Source of the DNA: Aquabacterium sp.
GTDB taxonomy: Bacteria; Pseudomonadota; Gammaproteobacteria; Burkholderiales; Burkholderiaceae_C
DNA: 34,728 nucleotides
Direction of reading: 5' to 3'
Assembly: GCF_021768455.1 (NCBI RefSeq)
Contig: NZ_JAIZVX010000025.1
Span: forward strand, 1-34,728
Shown here: positions 12,716-21,357 of the stretch, piece by piece
Numbering within the stretch: the first letter of the stretch is position 1
How the letters are laid out: the number at the start of each line of letters is the position of its first letter
Made by a program: the position numbers and the translations under genes
The notes under the pieces: model-generated
What the model saw: only the letters and a program-made list of their open reading frames with translations
Databases searched by the model: none
What the model was told of the DNA's origin: nothing

Positions 12716-13153
12716 TCAGTAGCCGCCGCCGTAGCCGCCGCCGTTACCACGGCCACCGCCGCCGTAACCGCCGCCGCCACCGCCTTCGCGACGACCGCCG
12801 CCGAAGCCGCCGCCGCCACCTTCACGACGGCCGCCGCCGAAGCCGCCACCACCGTTGCCGCCATTGCCGCCGCCGTAGGGGCTGCGGAAGCCAGCAGGAC
12901 GCTCTTCACGGGGGCGGGCTTCGTTCACGACGATCGCACGGCCGGACACGGGCTGACCGTTCAGACCGTTGATGGCAGCTTGCGCTTCAGCGTCAGAGCC
13001 CATTTCCACGAAACCGAAGCCCTTGGAGCGACCGGTGTCGCGATCCATCATGACCTTGGCCGAGTTCACGGCGCCGTATTGGGAGAAAGCGTCATTCAGA
13101 TCCTGATCGCGCACGCTGTAGGCCAGATTGCCCACGTAAAGTTTGTTGCCCAC
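12716..13153 (-). CDS. Glycine-rich RNA-binding protein (single RRM)
   Basis: This 145-residue protein has an N-terminal RNA-recognition motif (about 3-78) and a Gly-rich, Arg/Tyr-containing tail (about 85-145) built from GGG-Y/F-GGG and GGGRREGGGG units. RNP2 is LYVGNLAY and RNP1 is KGFGFVEM, both with the aromatic residues that stack on RNA. Such proteins resemble plant and cyanobacterial GRPs and often act in cold or stress RNA metabolism; chaperone activity here is inferred. I chose the GTG at 13151-13153 because MGNKLYVGNLAY is the usual start in this family, and AAAGGGG lies upstream; a TTG 21 bases earlier is less likely. The gene has its own candidate promoter and terminator, so it is probably monocistronic. 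The repeat-rich tail could vary between strains. Confidence 0.93.
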   Translation of the reverse strand: MGNKLYVGNLAYSVRDQDLNDAFSQYGAVNSAKVMMDRDTGRSKGFGFVEMGSDAEAQAAINGLNGQPVSGRAIVVNEARPREERPAGFRSPYGGGNGGNGGGGFGGGRREGGGGGFGGGRREGGGGGGYGGGGRGNGGGYGGGY

Positions 13154-13250
13154 GAGAGAGCCCCTTTCAATCAATCAAAGTAACCATGCGGAGCTTCAAC
13201 CCATCAGGACCTATTCCAACGACGGTGCCGCTACCAGACACAGACAAAAC

Positions 13251-13279
13251 ATTATGGGTGATGCAGCCACATCTATCCA
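13251..13279 (-). promoter_or_regulatory. Candidate sigma-70 promoter for the RRM gene
   Basis: On the minus strand TGGATA (13279-13274) and CATAAT (13256-13251) are 17 bases apart and match the -35 and -10 consensus at 4/6 and 5/6. Initiation near 13244 would leave a leader of about 90 bases before the GTG, as is common for cold-inducible RNA-binding protein genes. A perfect TTGACA farther upstream (13313-13308) has no matching -10. Confidence 0.45.
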
Positions 13280-13421
13280 GCGTTTTCAACCCTTATTTGT
13301 GGGCCAATGTCAACCGTCTTGGCGTGATGTGGTGCGCTGTCCTCAGGGGGGCCCTAGGGCTAGCCCCTATGATCGGTGCGCATTCAGCGGTGCACAGCTT
13401 TCCCCTTGAAACACGGTGACC

Positions 13422-14408
13422 ATGCACGATTCCCCTTCTGTCCTGTCTTCCGAGCCTGACGTGGTCCTCCCGGGAACGCCTGGCCGGCGCGCACGGCGCT
13501 TCGATTGGTGGCAGGCCCTGATCCGGGTGCTCTCCAGCATCGAGTCCCTGCGCGACGGGCGCATCGTCTACATCCTGGTGGCTTCTTTTGCCGGGGCCGG
13601 GCTGGCCCTGGCGACCGCCCAGGCCTCGCTGGGGCGCAACGAGCTGAACTGGGCGATCGGCCAGGGCTCGGCCGCGCTGTTCATCGCTTTCTACGGCGCC
13701 AACGCGGCCGGCCTCATGGCCATGGACCGCGCCCTGGGCCTGGTGGCCCGCGATGGCTGGCAGGCGGTGGAAGACGCCCTGGGCGTGGGGCACCGCGTGC
13801 TGCTGGCCCTGGCCGGGGTGTTCGGGGTGGTGGCCGTGCTGGCCGCGGCCGTGCTGGGCCTGTACTGGCTGAGCGGCCTTCCCAGGATCGGGCCCTGGCT
13901 GTTCGTGGGGGTGGTGCCGCTCACGGTGGTGCTGATCGGCCTGGTGATGCTGGCGATGCTGGCCGTGGTCGGGCCACTGACCGGCCCCAGTGTCTGGCAC
14001 GGTGCCACATCGTGGGAAGCCTTCCTGGGCCTGGGCCGGCTGGTGCGCGAGCGCCTGCTGCAGTCGGCCGTGCTGGTGGGGGCGCTCAGCCTGGTCACCG
14101 GCCTCGTGGGGGCCGCCAGCTCGGTGATGATCCTGGCCGGGGGCCGGGTCATGGCCGAGGCCTCTGTGTTCGTGCTGGGCGTGGACATCCCGCCCGAGAC
14201 CCTCATGGTCGGCCTCTTGGGCCGCAACACCCAGGGCATCAACGCGGCCAACCTGCCGGCCGAGGCGCTGCCCTACATCTCGTCGGCGACCATCGGTGGC
14301 GGCGTGGTGTTCGCCCTCGCGCTGGTCCTGCCCACCGTGGTCTACCTGCGTGGGGTGTGCGAGGTCTACCTGGCGCTGAAGGCGGCCGAGCTGGAGGAGG
14401 GCGCATGA
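13422..14408 (+). CDS. Integral membrane protein of unknown function
   Basis: I do not recognise the family. The product is 328 residues from the ATG at 13422; an in-frame GTG six bases earlier is an alternative. After a charged N-terminus (to about residue 45) there are around six hydrophobic segments, at about 50-70, 85-110, 125-150, 160-185, 210-240 and 290-312. These suggest an inner-membrane protein with Ala/Gly/Val-rich helices. No catalytic motif stands out. A loop near 240-285 (DIPPETLMVGLLGRN onward) is the most polar part between helices. It overlaps the following YchJ-family gene by four bases (ATGA), so the two are likely translated together. Confidence 0.8.
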   Translation: MHDSPSVLSSEPDVVLPGTPGRRARRFDWWQALIRVLSSIESLRDGRIVYILVASFAGAGLALATAQASLGRNELNWAIGQGSAALFIAFYGANAAGLMAMDRALGLVARDGWQAVEDALGVGHRVLLALAGVFGVVAVLAAAVLGLYWLSGLPRIGPWLFVGVVPLTVVLIGLVMLAMLAVVGPLTGPSVWHGATSWEAFLGLGRLVRERLLQSAVLVGALSLVTGLVGAASSVMILAGGRVMAEASVFVLGVDIPPETLMVGLLGRNTQGINAANLPAEALPYISSATIGGGVVFALALVLPTVVYLRGVCEVYLALKAAELEEGA

Positions 14409-14818
14409 GCCGCGCGGCACCCCTCCGGCCTGGCACCCTGGTCGATCCCTGCCCCTGTGGCCGCCCGGCTGCCTATGCCGACTGCTGTGGTCGCTACCAC
14501 GCGGGTCCGCTGGCCGGCCAGGCGCCGGATCCCGAATCCCTCATGCGTTCGCGTTACAGTGCTTTCGTCAAGGATGTGAGGGCTTACTTGCTTGACACCT
14601 GGCATGCCAGCGAGCGGCCTGCGCTGATCGAACCGCCCGAACCCGGCCTGCGCTGGCTGGGTCTGGACGTGCAGCAGGCCGAGATGACCGGCCCCGACAC
14701 CGGCACCGTGCGTTTCGTGGCGCGCAGCAAGTGGGGCGGGCGCGCCCACCGCCTGGTCGAAACCAGCCTTTTCGTGCGCGAAGGTGGGCGCTGGTTTTAC
14801 GTGAAGGCCCTGGACTGA
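14405..14818 (+). CDS. YchJ-family protein with SEC-C zinc motif (UPF0225)
   Basis: This 137-residue protein has an N-terminal SEC-C-like zinc motif, PCPCGRPAAYADCCGRYH (about 16-33), with a CxC and a CC pair. It is followed by the YchJ-type domain, marked by LMRSRYSAFV, YLLDTWH and the C-terminal GRWFYVKA. SEC-C motifs bind zinc; in SecA the motif contacts SecB and ribosomes, but the function of YchJ itself is not established. The start ATG overlaps the stop of the upstream membrane protein. The proteins are about 130-160 residues in other bacteria, so this one looks complete. Confidence 0.92.
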   Translation: MSRAAPLRPGTLVDPCPCGRPAAYADCCGRYHAGPLAGQAPDPESLMRSRYSAFVKDVRAYLLDTWHASERPALIEPPEPGLRWLGLDVQQAEMTGPDTGTVRFVARSKWGGRAHRLVETSLFVREGGRWFYVKALD

Positions 14819-14948
14819 AGCCGGGAGGCCCGGTCGCGGGCAGGCCCCTCATCCAAGGGGTTTAACGCAGAACGGAAGGGCTTCCCCCCGCGACAAGGGC
14901 CGGGGGTGGCCGGTATGGTGGCGTACCTGTTTCAGAGCGCGCCCCACC

Positions 14949-15962
<1,014 letters not shown>

Positions 15963-15989
15963 GCCCCGGGTGCGTGCCTAGAGGGGGCT

Positions 15990-16256
15990 TCAGCGCGTGG
16001 CGGCTTCGAGGTCGCCCAGCCAGCGCAGGGCCTGCTCGCGGCTGTCGCCACACATCTCTTCGCTGGGTTGCAGCGAACCGCAGACGGCGGGTCGTTCGGG
16101 CTGGCCAAACAGCCCGCAGCGCAGTTCGGCGTCGAGGTGAGGGCAGGGCACACCAGCCGGCTTGCCCTGAGGCAAGCCCGGCATGGGTGAACTGATGGAA
16201 GGGGCCGTGCAGCAGGCGGCGCAGCCTGGTCGGCAGGACATGGTGGAAGACGCCAT
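15990..16256 (-). CDS. YkgJ-family cysteine-cluster protein
   Basis: This 88-residue protein has eight cysteines (C8, C12, C15, C16, C38, C47, C59, C69) in the order of the YkgJ family (formerly UPF0153): CxxxCxxCC near the start, then PCPHLD, CGLF, PxVCG and MCG. The pattern suggests binding of zinc or an iron-sulfur cluster. No reaction is established for the bacterial family. The chosen ATG is at 16254-16256; ATG at residue 6 is a possible alternative. It is convergent with the hydroxylase gene, 27 bases away, and divergent from mnmG. Confidence 0.88.
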   Translation of the reverse strand: MASSTMSCRPGCAACCTAPSISSPMPGLPQGKPAGVPCPHLDAELRCGLFGQPERPAVCGSLQPSEEMCGDSREQALRWLGDLEAATR

Positions 16257-16564
16257 GCCCGGGATTGTCGCTCGTCGCCCGTGGAAAGAAGCAACCCTGA
16301 TTTTGTGATCGTGACGACAGCGAACGTCACCACTTTATGGGAGGCGGGTTTGGACAACCATCCCTAGTTTGTCGCGCTGTGCATCTGATACCGGGGGCGC
16401 AGGGCGGCGCGGCACCCAGGCCAGGTCCCCGAGACAGGGTGATTTCAGTACAATGGAAGGTTGCTCAAAAATGAGGCAAGCCAGGCGCGCGTGCGCACCC
16501 CGTGTGGGGCCTGGCCTGCCCGAGCCAGCCCTCTCCCTTGCCCAGCCCTGAAAGCGGCGCTCCC
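16257..16564. other. 308-base intergenic region upstream of mnmG
   Basis: No convincing gene or RNA is visible here. It contains an inverted repeat, GTGACG-N8-CGTCAC (16311-16330), which could be an operator, and a TACAAT hexamer (16449-16454) that could be the -10 of the mnmG promoter, though no good -35 sits 16-18 bases before it. I saw no DnaA boxes. Confidence 0.45.
16449..16454 (+). promoter_or_regulatory. Possible -10 element for mnmG
   Basis: TACAAT matches the TATAAT consensus at 5/6 in the only AT-richer patch of the leader. It would start a transcript about 100 bases before the mnmG ATG. The expected -35 position is C-rich and does not match, so the call is tentative. Confidence 0.3.
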
Positions 16565-18658
16565 ATGCTTTATCCCAAAGAATTTGACGTGATCGTGGTC
16601 GGCGGTGGCCATGCCGGCACCGAAGCCGCCCTGGCGGCCGCCCGCATGGGTTGCGCCACCCTGCTCCTGACGCACAACATCGAGACCCTGGGGCAGATGA
16701 GCTGCAACCCCTCGATCGGCGGCATCGGCAAGGGCCACCTGGTGAAAGAGGTCGACGCCTTGGGCGGGGCCATGGCCGAGGCCACGGACGAAGGCGGCAT
16801 CCAGTTCCGCATCCTGAACGCGAGCAAGGGCCCGGCGGTCCGCGCCACCCGTGCGCAGGCCGACCGCATCCTCTACAAGGCCGCCATCCGCCAGCGTCTG
16901 GAGAACCAGCCGAACTTGTGGCTCTTCCAGCAGGCGGTGGACGACCTGATGGTGGAGGGGGACGGCGAAGGAGCGCGCGTGGTGGGCGCCATCACCCAGG
17001 TGGGCATCCGCTTCAAGGCCAAGGCCGTGGTGCTGACGGCTGGCACCTTCCTCGATGGGCGGGTGCATGTGGGGTTGCAGAACCACCCGGCCGGCCGCGC
17101 CGGTGACCCGCCCGCGGTGACGCTGTCGGCGCGCCTGAAGGAACTCAAGCTGCCGCAGGGCCGCCTGAAGACGGGCACGCCGCCGCGCATCGACGGGCGC
17201 AGCATCGACTTCAGCAAGCTCAGCGAACAGCCTGGTGATGGCGTGGGCCTGGTCGGGCGCTGGGGCGAGTCGGCGCCGACGGGCCCGGATGTGCCGGTGT
17301 TCAGCTTCCTGGGTTCTGCCGCTCAGCACCCGCGCCAGCTGCCATGCTGGATCACCCACACCAACGCGCAGACGCACGACATCATCCGCTCGGGCTTTGA
17401 CCGCAGCCCGATGTTCACCGGGGTGATCGAAGGGGTGGGACCGCGTTACTGCCCCAGCATCGAGGACAAGGTCAACCGCTTTGCGGACAAGGACTCGCAC
17501 CAGATCTTCCTGGAGCCCGAGGGCCTGACGACCAACGAGTTCTACCCCAATGGCATCAGCACCTCGCTGCCTTTCGACATCCAGCTGGCGGCGTTGCGCT
17601 CCATGCCTGGTCTGGAAGACGCCTTCGTGCTGCGCCCGGGTTACGCCATCGAGTACGACTATTTCGACCCGCGCGAGCTGAAGTCGAGCTTCGAGACCAA
17701 GTCCATCCAGGGCCTGTTCTTTGCGGGCCAGATCAACGGCACCACGGGTTACGAAGAGGCGGCGGCCCAGGGCCTGTTCGCCGGCCTGAACGCCGCGCTG
17801 CAGGTCCAGGACCGCGAGGCCTGGTTGCCCCGCCGTGACCAGGCTTACCTGGGGGTGCTGGTCGACGACCTGATCACCAAGGGAGTGACCGAGCCTTACC
17901 GCATGTTCACCAGCCGTGCCGAGTTCCGCCTGCAGCTGCGCGAAGACAACGCCGACATGCGCCTGACCGAAATCGGCCGTGAACTGGGCCTGGTGGGCGA
18001 TGCTCGCTGGGACGCCTTCAACCGCAAGCGCGACGCTGTTTCACGTGAAACAGAACGGCTGAAGTCGACCTGGGTGCGGCCGGCCACGCTGCCTGCGGCC
18101 GATGCCGAACGCCTGCTGGGCAAGGCCCTGGAGCACGAGTACCGCCTGATCGACCTGTTGCGCCGCCCGGGTGTGGACTTCGATGTGGTGCACACCGTGG
18201 CCGATCTGGCGGCGGCGAACCAGCGTGCGCTGAAGGGTGCCGCGGCGGCAGAGGAGGGCGATGTTCCACGTGAAACACCGCTCTCTGGCCGCGCGGCCCT
18301 GGTGGCCGAGTTCGGTCAGACCTTGGCCGATGCCGTGGCCGAGCAGGTGGAAATCAGCGTGAAGTACGCCGGCTACATCGACAAGCAGAACGAAGAGGTG
18401 GAGCGTGCCGCCCACTTCGAGGGCATGAGGCTGCCGAGCGAGCTGGACTACATGCAGGTCTCTGCCCTGAGCATCGAGGCCCGCCAGAAGCTGAACAAGC
18501 ATCGCCCTGAGACCCTGGGCCAGGCTTCGCGCATTTCCGGCATCACCCCGGCGACCATCTCGCTCCTCTTGATCCACCTGAAGAAGGGGCGATTCAAGGG
18601 CTTCACGCAGCAGGAGCTGCCGGCTGCAGACCGGGCGACGGACGGCCAGGCGGCCTGA
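16565..18658 (+). CDS. mnmG: tRNA uridine-5-carboxymethylaminomethyl modification enzyme MnmG
   Basis: MnmG (GidA) is the FAD- and NADH-dependent partner of MnmE in modifying the tRNA wobble uridine. The 697-residue protein starts with the FAD dinucleotide fold [14 protein letters not shown]. It carries both family signatures: [11 protein letters not shown] (about 299-309) and [19 protein letters not shown] (about 380-398). The C-terminal helical domain that binds MnmE is present. I chose the ATG at 16565 because [15 protein letters not shown] matches the family; the frame is open further upstream. It is somewhat longer than the roughly 630 residues of E. coli. Part of the difference is a segment near residues 555-580, and that segment contains one of two parS sites inside this gene. 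These sites encode AVSRET (about 491-496) and DVPRET (about 566-571). Confidence 0.97.
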   Translation: MLYPKEFDVIVVGGGHAGTEAALAAARMGCATLLLTHNIETLGQMSCNPSIGGIGKGHLVKEVDALGGAMAEATDEGGIQFRILNASKGPAVRATRAQADRILYKAAIRQRLENQPNLWLFQQAVDDLMVEGDGEGARVVGAITQVGIRFKAKAVVLTAGTFLDGRVHVGLQNHPAGRAGDPPAVTLSARLKELKLPQGRLKTGTPPRIDGRSIDFSKLSEQPGDGVGLVGRWGESAPTGPDVPVFSFLGSAAQHPRQLPCWITHTNAQTHDIIRSGFDRSPMFTGVIEGVGPRYCPSIEDKVNRFADKDSHQIFLEPEGLTTNEFYPNGISTSLPFDIQLAALRSMPGLEDAFVLRPGYAIEYDYFDPRELKSSFETKSIQGLFFAGQINGTTGYEEAAAQGLFAGLNAALQVQDREAWLPRRDQAYLGVLVDDLITKGVTEPYRMFTSRAEFRLQLREDNADMRLTEIGRELGLVGDARWDAFNRKRDAVSRETERLKSTWVRPATLPAADAERLLGKALEHEYRLIDLLRRPGVDFDVVHTVADLAAANQRALKGAAAAEEGDVPRETPLSGRAALVAEFGQTLADAVAEQVEISVKYAGYIDKQNEEVERAAHFEGMRLPSELDYMQVSALSIEARQKLNKHRPETLGQASRISGITPATISLLLIHLKKGRFKGFTQQELPAADRATDGQAA
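18037..18052. promoter_or_regulatory. parS site 1 (ParB-binding, inside mnmG)
   Basis: TGTTTCACGTGAAACA is a perfect 16-bp palindrome identical to the universal bacterial chromosomal parS consensus. It lies in the mnmG coding sequence about 3.3 kb from parB, which makes a chance match very unlikely. Confidence 0.95.
18262..18277. promoter_or_regulatory. parS site 2 (ParB-binding, inside mnmG)
   Basis: TGTTCCACGTGAAACA fits the parS consensus TGTTNCACGTGAAACA, with one change from the perfect palindrome. It is 225 bases after parS site 1, in the same gene and same codon phase. Confidence 0.92.
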
Positions 18659-18862
18659 TCTCGCTGGCGGACCGCCTTGCCTGAGGTGCGCAGCGCGGCA
18701 CGTGTCTGCGGGCTGCGCGCCCTGGCTGATGACGACAGCGGATGACGAGCACAGGGGAGGGCGGGCGGCCGCCGACGTCCCCCGGATCCTCCGGCATCAT
18801 CCCGTCCTGACCTTTTTCCACCGGCCTGCCTTCGTGTTCGAGGCGCGCCCCATGGAGTCACC

Positions 18863-19666
18863 ATGACCTCACGTTTCCGCGGCAACGGCCCGCGATCTTC
18901 CGACAGCAAGGCCCCGACGCAAGGCGCCCAGCGTCCGCCAGCCCGTGCTTACCAGCCCATCGTCACCTGGCGTGAAGCCGAATGGCAGGCGGCCGTGTCG
19001 CCCGTGGAGCAGGCCCTGGGCCTGAGCCTTTCGCCGGCCCAGCAGGACCTGCTGGCCCGTTACATGGTGATGCTGCACCACTGGAACAGCACCTACAACC
19101 TCACCGCGGTGCGCGACGCGCCCGACATGCTCAGCCACCACCTGGCCGACTGCCTCGCGGTGCTGGCGCCGTTGGGCCGGCACCTGGCCGATGCGCAGGC
19201 GCAGGCTGGAGCGGCGACCGGGGCCCCAGCCGGCCAGGGTGGGTTCCGCCTGCTCGATGTGGGCAGTGGCGGCGGGCTGCCTGGGGTGGTGTTGGCCATT
19301 TGCCGCCCGGAAGTGCAGGTGACCTGTGTGGACACCGTCGGCAAGAAGGCGGCGTTCATCCGGCAGGTGGCGGCCGAACTGCGCCTGCCCAACCTGCGGG
19401 CCGAGCACGCCCGGGTCGAGACCCTGAAAACGGCCTTCAACCTGATCACCTCACGGGCCTTTGCCTCGCTGCCTGATTTTGTGGGCCTGACCCGGTCCCT
19501 CCTGGCGCCGGGTGCCGTGTGGATGGCGATGAAAGGCAAGTTGCCCGAAGACGAGCAGGCCGCCTTGCCTGCCGACGTGGAGGTGTTTCACGTGGAACAA
19601 CTCCAGGTGCCGCAGCTGGACGCCGAGCGTTGCCTGATCTGGATGCGCCCCTGCGCTGCTGCCTGA
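18863..19666 (+). CDS. rsmG: 16S rRNA (guanine527-N7)-methyltransferase RsmG
   Basis: RsmG (GidB) methylates N7 of G527 in 16S rRNA using SAM. The 267-residue protein has the family's LLARYMVMLHHWNSTYNLTAVRD region (in pieces, about 63-85) and the SAM-binding motif LDVGSGGGLPG (about 131-141). Conserved TSRAFASL follows in the C-terminal half. A Ser/Pro/Arg-rich extension of about 35 residues precedes the conserved domain. The ATG is kept because GGAG sits 5 bases upstream, but a later start cannot be excluded. The 204 bases before it, after mnmG, show no gene. A parS site is built into codons about 241-246 (VFHVEQ). The next gene begins 8 bases after its stop. Confidence 0.96.
   Translation: MTSRFRGNGPRSSDSKAPTQGAQRPPARAYQPIVTWREAEWQAAVSPVEQALGLSLSPAQQDLLARYMVMLHHWNSTYNLTAVRDAPDMLSHHLADCLAVLAPLGRHLADAQAQAGAATGAPAGQGGFRLLDVGSGGGLPGVVLAICRPEVQVTCVDTVGKKAAFIRQVAAELRLPNLRAEHARVETLKTAFNLITSRAFASLPDFVGLTRSLLAPGAVWMAMKGKLPEDEQAALPADVEVFHVEQLQVPQLDAERCLIWMRPCAAA
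19584..19599. promoter_or_regulatory. parS site 3 (ParB-binding, inside rsmG)
   Basis: TGTTTCACGTGGAACA is the exact reverse complement of parS site 2 and fits the consensus. It lies in the 3' part of rsmG, about 0.95 kb before parA. Confidence 0.92.
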
Positions 19667-19674
19667 CCCCGCCC

Positions 19675-20442
19675 ATGAAAACTGCAATGTGGGTGTGGAC
19701 ACCGCTCTGCCTGGCCCTCGGCCTGGGTGGGGTGACAGGGCCCAGCCTGGCCCAAACCAAAGGCGTGTCGGGGGGTGTGGCGCCGGTGCTGAGCACCGCG
19801 CGCGAGGTGCCGCCCGACCCGGTCAGCGACATCCTCAGCGAGGAGGCGATCAAGCCCGGTGCGGGCAAGCCCGTGGCCGCGCCCTCTGCGCCGGCCAGAA
19901 CCGCTGCGGTGACGGTGCCTGTCCAGGCGCGGGTCCAGGCCGCCGCGAAGGCGCCCGTGACGGTGCCGACGAAGGCCATCGAGCCGGTGGTGGCGCGGCC
20001 CCCCGAGGGTCGCCGCGCGAACCCGGTTCGGGCCGTGGGGCAGGGCGCCCAGACCGTGGCCACCCGGCGGGGTGGCGGGGCACAGGCGGTGTCGACCCGT
20101 GGGGACGCCGCCGCGGTGGCCCAGGCGCCGGCCCGGCGTGCGGTGGTCGATCGCCAGCCCGCCGTGTCGCGCACCCCGACCGATGCCAAGGTGGCTCGCA
20201 AGGCGCCGACCCAGGGTGAGAAGGGGGCCGGCAAGGTGAAGGGCAAGGAGGCGGTCTCGCGTCAGGCCAAGCCGCCTGTCAACAAGTCGGCCACCAAAGC
20301 GGCCACCAAGCCCGCCATCAAGCCTCTGCCAAAGGTGTCAGCCAAGGTGTCGCCCAAGGCCCCTGAGCGCACCTCGCGCAAGGCTCAGGGGTCTGCGTCG
20401 ACCCGAGCCGAAGCGCCTCGCCGCCGCACCGCGACCCGCTGA
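19675..20442 (+). CDS. Exported Ala/Lys/Arg-rich basic protein of unknown function
   Basis: I do not recognise a family. The 255-residue product starts with a signal-peptide-like segment (about 1-27, MKTAMWVWTPLCLALGLGG then SLAQ). A short conserved-looking part with acidic residues follows (about 40-65, including PPDPVSDILSEEAIKP). The rest is low complexity, rich in Ala, Val, Pro, Lys and Arg. The last 75 residues are strongly basic, with KPA, KAATK and KVSPKA units that recall histone H1-like tails, but an N-terminal signal would place it outside the cytoplasm. It starts 8 bases after rsmG and ends 94 bases before parA. It could bind the cell wall, LPS or DNA; the sequence does not decide. 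The in-frame ATG at 19687 is an alternative start. Confidence 0.7.
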   Translation: MKTAMWVWTPLCLALGLGGVTGPSLAQTKGVSGGVAPVLSTAREVPPDPVSDILSEEAIKPGAGKPVAAPSAPARTAAVTVPVQARVQAAAKAPVTVPTKAIEPVVARPPEGRRANPVRAVGQGAQTVATRRGGGAQAVSTRGDAAAVAQAPARRAVVDRQPAVSRTPTDAKVARKAPTQGEKGAGKVKGKEAVSRQAKPPVNKSATKAATKPAIKPLPKVSAKVSPKAPERTSRKAQGSASTRAEAPRRRTATR

Positions 20443-20536
20443 ACCGGGGTCATCCCGCCACACACCGGGGCACGGCTGCAGGGGTGTGCAGAGGGTGTGT
20501 GCGGCGGATGCACAAGCGTGCAGGGATAATGCGCCC

Positions 20537-21319
20537 ATGCCGCACATCTTCTGCATTGCCAACCAAAAGGGCGGGGTGGGCAAAACCACCACCACTGTGA
20601 ACCTGGCCGCGGGTCTGGCCCAGATCGGGCAGCGCGTGCTCATCGTCGACCTGGACCCCCAGGGCAACGCCACCATGGGCTCGGGCGTGGACAAGCGCAC
20701 CCTGGAAGCCTCCGTCTACGATGTGCTGCTGGAGCAGGCCAGCATTGCCGAAGCCCGCGTGCGCAGCCCCAAGGGCGGCTACGACGTGCTGGGTGCCAAC
20801 CGCGAGCTGTCGGGCGCCGAGATCGAGCTGGTCACGCTGGAGCGCCGCGACCGCCGCCTGAAAACCGCCATCGAGGCCGCCAACGCCGATTACGACTTCG
20901 TCCTGATCGACTGCCCGCCCTCCCTCAGCCTGCTCACCCTCAATGGCCTGACCTGCGCCCATGGCGTGATCGTGCCCATGCAGTGCGAGTACTTCGCGCT
21001 CGAGGGCCTCACCGATCTGGTCAACACCGTCAAGCAGGTGCACGCCAACCTCAACCGCGAACTGCAGCTCATCGGTCTGCTGCGCGTCATGTTCGATCCG
21101 CGCATCACCCTGCAGCAGCAGGTCAGCGAGCAGCTCAAGGGCCACTTTGGCGAGAAGGTGTTCAACACCGTGATCCCGCGCAATGTGCGCCTGGCCGAAG
21201 CGCCCAGCTATGGCGTGCCCGGCGTCGTGTTCGACCCGAGCAGCAAGGGCGCCCAGGCCTTCGTGGCCTTCGCCGAAGAGCTGGTGCAGCGCGTGGCCCA
21301 GGGCACGGCCGGTTTCTGA
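20537..21319 (+). CDS. parA: Chromosome partitioning ATPase ParA
   Basis: ParA is the Walker-type ATPase that moves ParB-parS complexes and so segregates the replication origin. The 260-residue protein has the deviant Walker A motif KGGVGKTT (about 11-18) with the signature lysine. It also has DLDPQGNAT (about 38-46) and Walker B-like VLIDCPPSL (about 122-130). It lacks the N-terminal HTH of plasmid ParA proteins, as expected for a chromosomal (Soj-type) member. The ATG at 20537 was chosen because MPHIFCIANQKGGVGKTT begins right at the fold; the longer reading adds an unrelated leader. A GATAAT hexamer ends only six bases before the ATG, and no Shine-Dalgarno sequence is visible. parB follows after 38 bases. 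Confidence 0.97.
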   Translation: MPHIFCIANQKGGVGKTTTTVNLAAGLAQIGQRVLIVDLDPQGNATMGSGVDKRTLEASVYDVLLEQASIAEARVRSPKGGYDVLGANRELSGAEIELVTLERRDRRLKTAIEAANADYDFVLIDCPPSLSLLTLNGLTCAHGVIVPMQCEYFALEGLTDLVNTVKQVHANLNRELQLIGLLRVMFDPRITLQQQVSEQLKGHFGEKVFNTVIPRNVRLAEAPSYGVPGVVFDPSSKGAQAFVAFAEELVQRVAQGTAGF

Positions 21320-21357
21320 CGCGTTCACCTCGCCCACCCACCACATCCATTCGAGCC

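Noticed and set aside
12719..12880. Repetitive CCGCC-rich stretch as a CRISPR or satellite repeat
   Set aside because: It is the coding sequence of the glycine-rich tail of the RRM protein; there are no spacers or constant repeat units.
14797..14809. TTTTACGTGAAGG as a fourth parS site near the end of the YchJ-family gene
   Set aside because: It keeps only the central ACGTGAA and fails the palindrome and several consensus positions.
14843..14862. CCCCT-AGGGG stem followed by TTT as a terminator after the YchJ-family gene
   Set aside because: The stem is only five base pairs and the T-run only three, too weak to call.
16257..16564. Replication origin upstream of mnmG
   Set aside because: I found no TTATCCACA-type DnaA boxes or AT-rich unwinding element. 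oriC is more likely outside the window, beyond mnmE.
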